Source of the DNA: Saprospiraceae bacterium
GTDB taxonomy: Bacteria > Bacteroidota > Bacteroidia > Chitinophagales > Saprospiraceae
Length of the DNA: 5,365 nt
Direction: 5' to 3'
Assembly: GCA_020528935.1 (NCBI GenBank)
Contig: JAJDFU010000361.1
Coordinates: forward strand, 1-5,365
Part shown: positions 1 to 5,365 of the stretch, piece by piece
Numbering within the stretch: the first letter of the stretch is position 1
Layout: each line of letters opens with the position of its first letter
The notes under the pieces: generated by a model
The model's database searches: none
What the model saw: the letters and a program-made list of their open reading frames with translations, nothing else
Told to the model about the DNA's origin: nothing
Program-made: the position numbers and the translations under genes

Positions 1-40
1 TCTGCATCCAACCTATTTTAAAGCGGGACAGGTCATTTCA

Positions 41-88
41 TACTTGAAACGGTATTACATTGAAGCGGGTTAACATTGAATCCCAAGG
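41..88. repeat. Three TTGAA motifs at 16-bp spacing upstream of the aminotransferase-fold gene
   Basis: TTGAA occurs at 44-48, 60-64 and 76-80, so successive copies start exactly 16 bp apart. The second and third copies share the longer core ACATTGAA (57-64 and 73-80). The first and second share TTGAA-N-CGG. The array ends just before the ATG at 99. This could be a small direct-repeat operator or could be chance in AT-richer leader DNA. The repeat is seen directly; any regulatory role is inference. Confidence 0.35.
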
Positions 89-98
89 TCGTAAAGAT

Positions 99-926
99 AT
101 GACGCAAATCATCTGGAACGGACGAGCTTTTCCGGCCGATCAGCCGCTTTTGACCGGCGAAAACCGGGCGGCAGCCTACGGCGACGGGCTGTTTGAAACC
201 CTTCGGGTAGTCCAAGGCCGAATCCCCCTCTGGCCGGCCCACTGGCAACGCCTCAACCTGGGAATGCGATACCTCCAACTGGAAGAACCTCCACATTGGA
301 CATCGGAACGCATTCAGCGAGAGATCCTGGATTCCTGTGCGCACCCCAATGCCCGCGTGCGCCTGAGTGTCCTTCGCCGGCCCGGTGGGCACTACTGGCC
401 GGAATCAAACCTATGCGATCTCATGATCCTAATACAGGCCATGCCCGACCCTCGTTTTCACCACCATCCGACCGGTCTGCACATCGGCCTGTACGAGGGG
501 GAACGCATTCCCCTGCAAAGCCGGCTGGCCAACCTGAAGACCTGCAATGCCTTGCCCTACGTTCTGGCGGGACTCTTCGGGCGCGAAAACGACTGGGATG
601 AAGTACTCGTCCTCAATACGGCCGGGCGGGTAGCCGAAGCTTCCTACCACAACGTATTCGCCCTGATCGAAGGGGAGCTCATCACGCCGCCCCTTTCAGA
701 AAGCCCAACGGCAGGAGTTATGCGCAAGACCATTCTCCGACTGGCTTCTGCATGGGATAAACCCGTTCGGGAAAGCCCCCTGAAGGTTGAAGCCATCCGT
801 TCTGCCGACGAGATCTGGCTGACCAATGCGGTGCGGGGCATCCAGTGGGTGCGGCAATTTGAAGGCCAGACGTATACCGGCGAGCTGGCCCGGCAGATGA
901 CCGACCGCTTGAACGAACTGCTGTAG
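99..926 (+). CDS. Class IV aminotransferase-fold PLP enzyme, probably 4-amino-4-deoxychorismate lyase (PabC-like)
   Basis: This is a cytosolic fold-type IV PLP enzyme of 275 residues; E. coli PabC is about 270. Numbered from the ATG at 99, the N-terminal signature YGDGLFETLRV lies at 27-37, followed by a PabC-like 'AH..RL' (47-51). The Schiff-base lysine is K147 in NLKTCNAL, matching the 'LKT.N.L' lysine motif. The glutamate expected to contact the pyridine nitrogen is E180 in VAEASYHNVF, followed by TPPLS and GVMRKTIL. The C-terminal 'EIWLTNAVRGIQWV' block fits small Bacteroidota members of the family. GDGLFET and the short length favour 4-amino-4-deoxychorismate lyase (p-aminobenzoate and pyruvate from aminodeoxychorismate, in folate synthesis) over branched-chain or D-amino acid aminotransferase, but these cannot be separated firmly by eye. 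The same frame opens at a TTG (60), but ATG 99 is preferred: the family fold begins right after it (MTQIIWNG) and the extra 13 residues look non-conserved. No pabA or pabB partner is in the window. Confidence 0.9.
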   Translation: MTQIIWNGRAFPADQPLLTGENRAAAYGDGLFETLRVVQGRIPLWPAHWQRLNLGMRYLQLEEPPHWTSERIQREILDSCAHPNARVRLSVLRRPGGHYWPESNLCDLMILIQAMPDPRFHHHPTGLHIGLYEGERIPLQSRLANLKTCNALPYVLAGLFGRENDWDEVLVLNTAGRVAEASYHNVFALIEGELITPPLSESPTAGVMRKTILRLASAWDKPVRESPLKVEAIRSADEIWLTNAVRGIQWVRQFEGQTYTGELARQMTDRLNELL

Positions 927-1118
927 CCCTCTTATCTCCGTCCCTGACCCAAGAAGTCAATTCATTTTCAATTTTGTTAACAGGACGAGGTTGCTATCCT
1001 TATTTTTAACCGATGTTTTATGGTGTTAATATTTATATAAAACACAGTCTTCTGCTTTGGCTATCTGCTGCACGACCCTAATTTTCACCTCATCCAAACA
1101 CCCTTAAAAACAGACACC
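927..1118. promoter_or_regulatory. AT-rich intergenic region, likely promoter of the outer membrane barrel gene
   Basis: Between two same-strand genes lie 192 bp, with a strongly AT-rich core at about 958-1042 in otherwise GC-rich DNA. A poor match to the Bacteroidota promoter pattern is present: TTTG at 973-976, then 18 bp, then TATCCTTA at 995-1002 (4 of 6 consensus positions of TAnnTTTG). A second AT-rich block (TTAATATTTATATAA) lies at 1026-1040. No convincing terminator follows the upstream gene. The leader just before the ATG is A-rich (CTTAAAAACAGACACC) with no Shine-Dalgarno. An independent promoter here is plausible, but its exact position is unsettled. Confidence 0.35.
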
Positions 1119-1880
1119 ATGACCTTCGCAAGCAATTTGACCAAGATGCTCGGTATGGCGTTTTTCGCGGGTCTCCTCCTTCCCTTCCTCACCACCGGCC
1201 AGCCCAGGGAGTCCTTCGGTTACTCCGTCCAATCGAGCCGAGTCGGTTCGGCGGCAGCCCCGTTCGTGATCGGATTGAATGCCGGTGCCGCCCTGCCAGT
1301 GGGTAACTACAATAGCGAAATCACCCAAACGGGACTGATCCTCAGCGGTAAAGCCGGTGCCCAGTTCAACCGCTGGATCGGCCTTTACTTCACCGGCGGT
1401 TTTGCCACCTTGAACAACGACGAAGCCGAGTTCAACCGAAGTGTCGGCGTAGAGGGCATACTCCTCTCCTCCGACATTACCAATGACAAGCATTTGTTCT
1501 TCATGCTGGGGCCCAGCATTGGCCTGCACGACCAGCGCTTTTCGATCTTCCTATACCCGCAGGTCGGTATTTTCAAGCAACTGCCGTTCAGCGTCTCCTC
1601 CGAGTTGACGGACTTCCAGCAGCGACTCCTGGTGGAAGCCAATTCCACCCAGGAAGCCGGACTGGGTTTTGGAGTAGACCTTCAGACCCGCTTCGGGATC
1701 AACGACTGGATCAGCCTGGGGCTGTCTGCCGGTTACCTCCAATCCACCTTTGATGCCGATATCGACTTTCTGATCCAGGACCTCAACACCCAGGACCGGC
1801 TTGAATACAGCAGCCAGGAAAATGTTAAAGTGCAGCTGCTGACCGTGCAGGGTGGCGTATTCTTCAACTTCGGCAATTGA
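1119..1880 (+). CDS. Exported outer membrane beta-barrel protein, predicted eight strands
   Basis: The 253-residue product starts with a signal peptide: K9, then a hydrophobic core at about 10-25 (MLGMAFFAGLLLPFL), with cleavage probably near TTG-QP (25-28). The mature part alternates hydrophobic and polar residues in segments that read as eight amphipathic strands, roughly 48-65, 72-84, 86-99, 125-139, 141-154, 180-195, 197-211 and 236-252. Short turns and longer polar loops (100-123, 155-179, 212-234) alternate between them. The opening strand with GLNAGAALPVGNYN is typical of small Bacteroidota outer membrane proteins. The last strand is aromatic-rich (GGVFFNF) but ends in G-N rather than a terminal F or W. 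No OmpA-type peptidoglycan-binding domain follows, so this is a bare barrel. Function (porin, adhesin or structural) cannot be assigned. The gene is convergent with glpD. Confidence 0.8.
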   Translation: MTFASNLTKMLGMAFFAGLLLPFLTTGQPRESFGYSVQSSRVGSAAAPFVIGLNAGAALPVGNYNSEITQTGLILSGKAGAQFNRWIGLYFTGGFATLNNDEAEFNRSVGVEGILLSSDITNDKHLFFMLGPSIGLHDQRFSIFLYPQVGIFKQLPFSVSSELTDFQQRLLVEANSTQEAGLGFGVDLQTRFGINDWISLGLSAGYLQSTFDADIDFLIQDLNTQDRLEYSSQENVKVQLLTVQGGVFFNFGN

Positions 1881-1946
1881 TCGGATTCGTACACTGGACA
1901 TGCATCGATCTCGTCCGGTCATCCGCTGCGCCCTGGCTACTCCGGC

Positions 1947-1969
1947 CCGGTCGCAGCCTGGCGGACCGG
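1947..1969. terminator. Weak GC-rich hairpin between convergent genes
   Basis: CCGGTC (1947-1952) and GACCGG (1964-1969) form a 6-bp stem around an 11-nt loop, in the 99-bp gap between the barrel gene and glpD, which converge here. On the + strand a short TTTT run (1978-1981) follows 8 nt later, overlapping the glpD stop codon. On the minus strand no T-run follows. An alternative stem CTCCGG/CCGGAG (1940-1945 and 1966-1971) competes with it. The position suits a terminator for the barrel gene, but the T-run is short and displaced. Confidence 0.3.
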
Positions 1970-1979
1970 AGCTCGCGTT

Positions 1980-3548
1980 TTAGTCCAGCACGTACAGATC
2001 GGCCGTACGGCGGAAGGCGGCTACCTGCTGCGCTACCCACCCTTCGTCGCGTTTCAATTCACCGGCCATAAGGCGGGCCACCTCTTCAGCCAGGCGCAGG
2101 CTTTCGCGAGCATCCAGAAAAAGGGCGCGGGTGCGCCTGGCCAGGAAGTCTTCCACCGTGCGGGCCATCTCCTGATGGACGGCCCAATGGAGCTGAGACC
2201 GGCGAATGCCCAGGGACGGACTGAGCAGGCCGCTCCAGGCGGGCTCTCGCGTTTCCAACTCCAGCAGATCGGCCTTTTCGGTGCCGTATACGGCCAGGGG
2301 GTCGGCCTGCAGGTCGGCATGAGGGTCATAACCGAAAATGTGCAGGTTATGGGTGATGCACTTCCGTTCGGACAGCCCTCCTACCCGTATCGCATGATCC
2401 ACCGCATCCTCCCCCATTTTGCGGTAGGTGGTCCATTTACCGCCCACCACGGTGATCAAGCCCGCTTCGGACACCAACACTTTGTGTTGGCGAGATATTC
2501 CTTTGGTTGATCTGGTCGATGCTTGCGGACGGACGAGGGGCCGAAGACCGGCAAAGACGCTTTTCACATCCGCCCGGCCGGGATCCTTGGTGAGGTACTG
2601 AGCCGCCGTTTCCAGTATGAAATCCACTTCCCGTTCCTGAGCTTCGGGCTCCATGGAAGCCCGGTCGACAGCCGTATCGGTGGTGCCTACCACGATCTTC
2701 TTGTGCCAGGGCACAGCGAAGAGCACCCGGCCATCACTGGTCTGAGGTACCATGATGGCATACTGCTCGGGCAGGAAATCGCGGTCCAGCACAAGGTGTA
2801 CCCCCTGGCTGGGCTGGATCATCTTCCGGGCATGGGGTTCATCCATCCGGATGACGGAATCCGCAAATACGCCGGTGGCGTTCACCACGGCACGGGCCCG
2901 AACAGCGTATGGTTGTCCGCTTTCGCAGTCCACTACTTCCACGCCGTTTACGACGCCCCTTTGATCTTTCGTGATCCCTCTTACCTGCATGTAATTGAGC
3001 ACTACCCCGTTGTAGTGAGCGGCTGTACGCGCCAGGCTCAGAGCCATCCGGGCGTCGTCGAACTGGCCGTCGTAATAGATAACGCCCCCCGTCAGCCCCT
3101 GACGGTCGATGGTGGGCAGGTATTCGATGGTCTGGCTTTTGCTCAATCCCCTGGAAGCCCCGATGCCGAGCTTACCCGACATCAGATCGTACACCTTGAG
3201 GCCGATGCGATAAAAGGGGCCGTCCCACCACTCGTAGTTGGGGATCACAAATGCCTGATGCTTTACCAGGTGAGGAGCATTCTTGATCATGAGGCCCCGC
3301 TCTTTCAGCGCTTCCAGAACCAGGGCTACATCCCCTTTCTGCAAATACCGCAAACCTCCGTGTACCAATTTGGTGCTTCGGCTGGACGTGCCTTTGGCAA
3401 AGTCATACTGTTCGAGCAGCAGGGTGCTGTAGCCACGCGAGGCGGCATCTACGGCTGTGCCCAGTCCGGTAGCCCCACCCCCGATCACCAGAACATCCCA
3501 GGGTTCGGTCCGGTGCTCCAACCTTCGAAGCATTTGCATGCGATCCAT
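1980..3548 (-). CDS. glpD: FAD-dependent glycerol-3-phosphate dehydrogenase
   Basis: GlpD oxidises sn-glycerol-3-phosphate to dihydroxyacetone phosphate with bound FAD and passes electrons to quinone at the inner face of the cytoplasmic membrane. The 522-residue product is normal for the family (about 500-560). After a short leader, the Rossmann strand WDVLVIGGGATG (17-28) carries the GxGxxG dinucleotide motif, with E46 ending the second strand. TSSRSTKLVHGGLRYL (54-69) is the highly conserved family block next to FAD. VPWHKKIVVGTTDT (279-292) and FAGLRPLVR (332-340) belong to the substrate-side region. VVGGKWTTYRKMGEDA (367-382) closes the FAD domain, and residues from about 395 on form the helical C-terminal domain. 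The gene lies 36 bp downstream of glpK on the same strand with no terminator between, so they are very likely co-transcribed. The leader before the ATG is A-rich (GAAAAATTAAACCC) without a Shine-Dalgarno. An ATG three codons in is an equally possible start. No truncation or missing motif was seen. Confidence 0.97.
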   Translation of the reverse strand: MDRMQMLRRLEHRTEPWDVLVIGGGATGLGTAVDAASRGYSTLLLEQYDFAKGTSSRSTKLVHGGLRYLQKGDVALVLEALKERGLMIKNAPHLVKHQAFVIPNYEWWDGPFYRIGLKVYDLMSGKLGIGASRGLSKSQTIEYLPTIDRQGLTGGVIYYDGQFDDARMALSLARTAAHYNGVVLNYMQVRGITKDQRGVVNGVEVVDCESGQPYAVRARAVVNATGVFADSVIRMDEPHARKMIQPSQGVHLVLDRDFLPEQYAIMVPQTSDGRVLFAVPWHKKIVVGTTDTAVDRASMEPEAQEREVDFILETAAQYLTKDPGRADVKSVFAGLRPLVRPQASTRSTKGISRQHKVLVSEAGLITVVGGKWTTYRKMGEDAVDHAIRVGGLSERKCITHNLHIFGYDPHADLQADPLAVYGTEKADLLELETREPAWSGLLSPSLGIRRSQLHWAVHQEMARTVEDFLARRTRALFLDARESLRLAEEVARLMAGELKRDEGWVAQQVAAFRRTADLYVLD

Positions 3549-3584
3549 GTAGACGGGTTTAATTTTTCGGACGCGACAGCGCAG

Positions 3585-5084
3585 CTATCCATCGGGCTGC
3601 CCCCAGCCTTTGCTCCGCTCGACGGCCCGGTGCCATTGATCCAACCGCCGGCCGGCCTCGTCGGCTGATAAAGCTGGCCGGAAGGTCTGCTCCACCGTCC
3701 AATGGGTCCGCAACTCATCCAGGTCCTGCCAATAGCCCACGGCGAGGCCGGCGAGGTAAGCGGCACCCAGAGCCGTTGTTTCCGTTATGTTCGGGCGCAG
3801 CAGCTTGTATCCGGACAGATCGGCCTGGGTTTGCATGAGCAGATCGTTTACCGCGGCCCCTCCATCCACGCGCAGTTCTTTGATCTTCAGCCCGGAATCC
3901 TTCTCCATGGTCTGCAATACATCTACACTTTGCAGGCAGATGGCCTCCAGGGCTGCCCGGGCAATATGGCCGGGCCGGGTATCGCGGTTCAGGCCAATAA
4001 GCAGGCCGGTGCTGTAGGGGTCCCAATGGGGAGCTCCAAGCCCTACAAAGCCCGGCACGAAGTACACGCCCCCGTGGTCTTCCACACTGCCGGCCAGCGC
4101 CTCAATATCCCGGGCTTCGCTAATGAATTGAAGATTGTCGCGAATCCACTGAACAATGGCCCCGCCAATAAAAATGCTCCCTTCCAGGGCGTATTGGACC
4201 TCGTTCCCGATCTGCCAGGCTACCGTACTCAAAAGCTTGTGCCGGCTGTTGATTATCCGGGTACCGGTATTCATCATGAGAAAGCACCCCGTGCCGTAAG
4301 TGTTCTTGACCAGACCGGTCTCTATGCACATCTGACCAAAAGTAGCCGCCTGCTGATCGCCGGCTATGCCGGCAATGGGAATTTCACCGCCAAAGTGTTC
4401 GGGAGCCGTCGATCCATACACCTCACTGCTCGAACGCACCTGGGGAAGAATAGCTGCCGGAATATCCAGGAGATCCAGTAATTCCTCGTCCCAGGCCAGC
4501 TTATGGATATTGAACAAGAGGGTGCGGCTTGCATTGCTCACATCGGTGGCGTGCACCCGGCCATGGGTAAGGTGCCAGAGCAGCCAGCTATCCACGGTAC
4601 CAAAAGCCAACTCGCCCTTCTCTGCTTTCCGGCGGGCACCGGGGATTTCGTCCAGCAACCAACGAATTTTAGTACCCGAAAAATAGGCGTCCAGCAGCAG
4701 GCCGGTCCTCTGCCGGATCAGGGATTCGAAGCCGTCTGCCTTCAGCTGTTCACAGATTTGGGCAGTCCGGCGATCCTGCCAAACGATGGCGTTGTGGATG
4801 GGCCGGCCGCTTGCCCGGTCCCACAATAAAGTCGTTTCCCGCTGGTTGGCGATACCCAGGGCGGCAATGTCGCCGGCCTGCAGCTTCTGCTTTTGCAGGA
4901 GCTCCCGTGCGACCCGCCTCTGAACGGACCACAACTCCCCGGGTTGATGCTCTACCCAGCCGGGACGGGGATAGACCTGAGGAATCTCCTGTTGTACGGC
5001 ATCGATCATCTGACCGTTCCGGTCGAACAACATAGCCCGTGCACTGGTCGTGCCGGCATCCAGGGAAACGATATAAGCAGACAT
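3585..5084 (-). CDS. glpK: Glycerol kinase (FGGY family), first gene of the glpKD operon
   Basis: GlpK phosphorylates glycerol with ATP to sn-glycerol-3-phosphate in the cytosol; GlpD, encoded next, uses the product. At 499 residues it is full length (E. coli GlpK is about 502). The N-terminal phosphate motif is [10 protein letters not shown] (8-17). The glycerol-contact residues known from E. coli are all present: R82-E83 in NQRET, Y134 in DAYFSGTK, the catalytic base D243 in [11 protein letters not shown] and F268 in GTGCFLMM. W102 (VWQDRR) and the D165 block (TVDSWLLW) are also conserved. ATP-side motifs are [10 protein letters not shown] (404-413) and [16 protein letters not shown] (435-450). 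Oddities: A10 replaces the usual Gln of DQGTTS; the E. coli 'YARG' reads YSTG (357-360); and the loop carrying fructose-1,6-bisphosphate-binding Arg236 in E. coli has no arginine here (225-242). Instead it has H230, near the histidine that HPr phosphorylates in some Firmicutes enzymes. Another FGGY sugar kinase is unlikely given the glycerol residues and the glpD neighbour. Confidence 0.97.
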   Translation of the reverse strand: MSAYIVSLDAGTTSARAMLFDRNGQMIDAVQQEIPQVYPRPGWVEHQPGELWSVQRRVARELLQKQKLQAGDIAALGIANQRETTLLWDRASGRPIHNAIVWQDRRTAQICEQLKADGFESLIRQRTGLLLDAYFSGTKIRWLLDEIPGARRKAEKGELAFGTVDSWLLWHLTHGRVHATDVSNASRTLLFNIHKLAWDEELLDLLDIPAAILPQVRSSSEVYGSTAPEHFGGEIPIAGIAGDQQAATFGQMCIETGLVKNTYGTGCFLMMNTGTRIINSRHKLLSTVAWQIGNEVQYALEGSIFIGGAIVQWIRDNLQFISEARDIEALAGSVEDHGGVYFVPGFVGLGAPHWDPYSTGLLIGLNRDTRPGHIARAALEAICLQSVDVLQTMEKDSGLKIKELRVDGGAAVNDLLMQTQADLSGYKLLRPNITETTALGAAYLAGLAVGYWQDLDELRTHWTVEQTFRPALSADEAGRRLDQWHRAVERSKGWGQPDG

Positions 5085-5106
5085 GGATCGCGTTACTGGT
5101 GTGCCT

Positions 5107-5137
5107 CAAAATAAAATTTGTTGGCGGCACGCCCAAG
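5107..5137 (-). promoter_or_regulatory. Candidate Bacteroidota-type promoter of glpKD
   Basis: Read on the minus strand, CTTG (5137-5134) is followed by exactly 19 bp and then TTATTTTG (5114-5107). The Bacteroidota primary sigma-factor pattern is TTTG-N19 to 21-TAnnTTTG. The -7 element matches 5 of 6 fixed positions, including the full TTTG; the -33 element has TTG. Transcription would start near 5100, giving a leader of about 15-20 nt before the glpK ATG at 5084. The elements and spacing are seen in the sequence; use as a promoter is inferred. Confidence 0.5.
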
Positions 5138-5162
5138 GAGGGCGAAACGACAGGAAAGATTG

Positions 5163-5188
5163 AGCCGCTCATCTCTTCGCAAGCGGCT
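5163..5188. repeat. 7-bp inverted repeat upstream of the glpK promoter
   Basis: AGCCGCT (5163-5169) and AGCGGCT (5182-5188) form a perfect 7-bp inverted repeat with a 12-nt spacer. It ends 26 bp upstream of the candidate -33 element of glpK. It could be an operator for a glp regulator or an RNA hairpin. It also overlaps the region just 3' of the tRNA-His 5' half, so it may simply be part of that decayed sequence. On the minus strand no clean T-run follows, so an intrinsic terminator is not supported. Confidence 0.3.
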
Positions 5189-5194
5189 TCCTCG

Positions 5195-5226
5195 CCGGAC
5201 GCCCTAACCAACTGAACTATAGCCAC
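5195..5226 (-). pseudogene. tRNA-His 5' half (acceptor strand, D-arm, start of anticodon stem), not continued as a tRNA
   Basis: Reading down from 5226, the sequence gives acceptor strand GTGGCTA, linker TA, D-stem GTTC, D-loop AGTTGGTTA, D-stem GGGC, then G and TCCGG. This is very close to the 5' half of bacterial tRNA-His (E. coli begins GTGGCTATAGCTCAG after G-1). What follows (CGAGGAAGCCGC) has no U33, no GTG anticodon and no matching 3' stem. No T-arm or TAGCCAC strand occurs at the right distance downstream. A degenerate GCGGCTCAA, resembling a T-arm, lies 60-67 nt from the start, too far away. The base before GTGGCTA is A, whereas tRNA-His normally carries an encoded G at -1. As it stands this is a tRNA fragment, either a pseudogene or one piece of an interrupted gene. 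Confidence 0.7.
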
Positions 5227-5243
5227 TATTTAAGTGCTTCGGT

Positions 5244-5266
5244 ATGGCTAAGCGAAATTGACCGGC
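5244..5266 (-). repeat. Decayed copy of the tRNA-His T-arm and acceptor 3' strand
   Basis: Aligned with the intact T-arm/acceptor stretch at 5318-5341, this segment matches at 19 of 24 columns with one gap. It keeps GCCGGT, CAA and TTAGCCA in order on the minus strand. The T-stem no longer pairs, so it cannot form a working tRNA end. It is a direct repeat of the intact copy, about 75 bp away on the far side of the terminator, and lies 17 bp before the tRNA-His 5' half. Repeats of a tRNA 3' end can arise by tandem duplication or by tRNA-targeted integration. No integrase or element is visible here. Confidence 0.55.
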
Positions 5267-5275
5267 AGGCTCAAT

Positions 5276-5307
5276 AAAAAAGCTGCTTGCATGACTACAA
5301 GCAGCTT
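5276..5307 (-). terminator. Strong intrinsic terminator after the tRNA-His 3' half
   Basis: On the minus strand AAGCTGCTTG (5307-5298), an 8-nt loop (5297-5290) and CAAGCAGCTT (5289-5280) form a perfect 10-bp stem. It runs directly into a T tract (5281-5276, six Ts counting the stem end). It starts 9 nt past C73 of the tRNA-His 3' half, so it should end transcription arriving from beyond 5365. On the + strand no T-run of the same quality follows (CTTCTTTCC). It insulates glpKD from upstream transcription and supports a separate glpK promoter. Confidence 0.85.
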
Positions 5308-5316
5308 CTTTCCATG

Positions 5317-5355
5317 GGTGGCTAACCGGACTTGAACCGGCGACCTCTGGAACCA
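5317..5355 (-). tRNA. tRNA-His, 3' half (anticodon loop position 35 to C73); 5' portion aberrant or outside the window
   Basis: Reading down from 5355: TGGT (anticodon-loop positions 35-38), TCCAG (39-43), variable loop AGGTC, T-stem GCCGG, T-loop TTCAAGT, T-stem CCGGT, acceptor TAGCCAC and discriminator C73. TAGCCAC is the exact partner of GTGGCTA found at 5226-5220. C73 is the identity base peculiar to tRNA-His, and E. coli tRNA-His ends the same way (TTAGCCACC). CCA is not encoded (CAT follows), as is common in Bacteroidota. The sequence before TGGT (GGAAGCGGGA, up to the window edge) does not supply U33, G34 or a 5' anticodon strand complementary to TCCAG. Either this copy is also damaged, a short deletion has occurred (CGGGA could pair with TCCAG around a 4-nt loop), or the gene is interrupted at the anticodon. 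Confidence 0.6.
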
Positions 5356-5365
5356 TCCCGCTTCC

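Noticed and set aside
60..98. TTG start giving the aminotransferase-fold protein 13 extra N-terminal residues
   Set aside because: The family fold begins directly after the ATG at 99, the extra residues look unconserved, the leader before 99 is A-rich, and the TTG lies inside the TTGAA repeat array.
927..957. Intrinsic terminator after the aminotransferase-fold gene
   Set aside because: No stable stem followed by a T-run was found here; read-through or Rho-type termination remains possible.
3549..3584. Separate promoter or terminator between glpK and glpD
   Set aside because: The 36-bp gap has only an A-rich translation leader and no hairpin or promoter match, which fits a single operon.
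2523..3668. Long open frame on the + strand opposite glpD (381 codons)
   Set aside because: It is antisense to a full-length, motif-complete glpD, its translation shows no recognisable domain, and long shadow frames are common in GC-rich genes.
3702..4481. Long open frame on the + strand opposite glpK (259 codons)
   Set aside because: It is antisense to intact glpK, with no coherent domain and no plausible independent start region.
5151..5226. A complete 76-nt tRNA starting at 5226
   Set aside because: The anticodon loop lacks U33 and an anticodon, no proper T-arm is found at the right distance, and the 3' end does not pair with GTGGCTA.
5195..5355. Circularly permuted tmRNA
   Set aside because: The D-arm (AGTTGGTTAGG), GTGGCTA acceptor and C73 are those of tRNA-His. 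tmRNA has a different 5' end and a reduced D-arm, and no tag reading frame is seen.
5195..5365. Permuted group I intron-exon arrangement in tRNA-His
   Set aside because: No intron core was recognised in the visible flanks. The base before the apparent 3' exon (position 35) is A rather than the terminal G required, and the 5' exon does not end in U at the break. Sequence beyond 5365 could reopen this.

Overview
The window looks like ordinary chromosomal DNA from a member of the Bacteroidota with moderately high GC, possibly a Saprospiraceae/Lewinella-like lineage (inference). The grounds are start codons preceded by A-rich stretches rather than Shine-Dalgarno sequences, a match to the Bacteroidota promoter pattern (TTG-N19-TTATTTTG) upstream of glpK, and a small 'ALPVGNY'-type outer membrane barrel. 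Genus cannot be decided from this sequence alone.

Layout. (1) Positions 1-98 are a leader with three TTGAA motifs spaced exactly 16 bp apart. (2) Positions 99-926 (+) encode a fold-type IV PLP enzyme, most like 4-amino-4-deoxychorismate lyase. (3) Positions 927-1118 are an AT-rich intergenic region. (4) Positions 1119-1880 (+) encode an exported protein, predicted to be an eight-stranded outer membrane beta-barrel. (5) Positions 1881-1979 separate convergent genes and hold a weak GC-rich hairpin. (6) Positions 5084 down to 1980 (-) are a two-gene glycerol catabolism operon: glpK (glycerol kinase, 499 aa), a 36-bp gap, then glpD (FAD-dependent glycerol-3-phosphate dehydrogenase, 522 aa). (7) Positions 5085-5365 have no protein gene. 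They hold the likely glpK promoter, pieces of tRNA-His sequence and a strong intrinsic terminator.

How the genes work together. GlpK phosphorylates glycerol to sn-glycerol-3-phosphate. GlpD oxidises that to dihydroxyacetone phosphate and passes electrons to the respiratory chain, so the pair feeds glycerol into glycolysis. No glycerol channel (glpF) or regulator is in the window. The aminotransferase-fold enzyme and the barrel protein are on the other strand and show no evident functional link to glp.

Most unusual part. Read on the minus strand, the end of the window contains, in this order: a well-formed tRNA-His 3' half (anticodon loop to C73); a terminator hairpin; a decayed second copy of the T-arm/acceptor sequence; and a tRNA-His 5' half (acceptor and D-arm) with no proper anticodon loop or 3' half. 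I favour an eroded tandem tRNA-His cluster or old recombination site. A permuted or interrupted tRNA gene cannot be excluded without sequence beyond 5365. The rest of the window is conventional, apart from some substitutions in GlpK.
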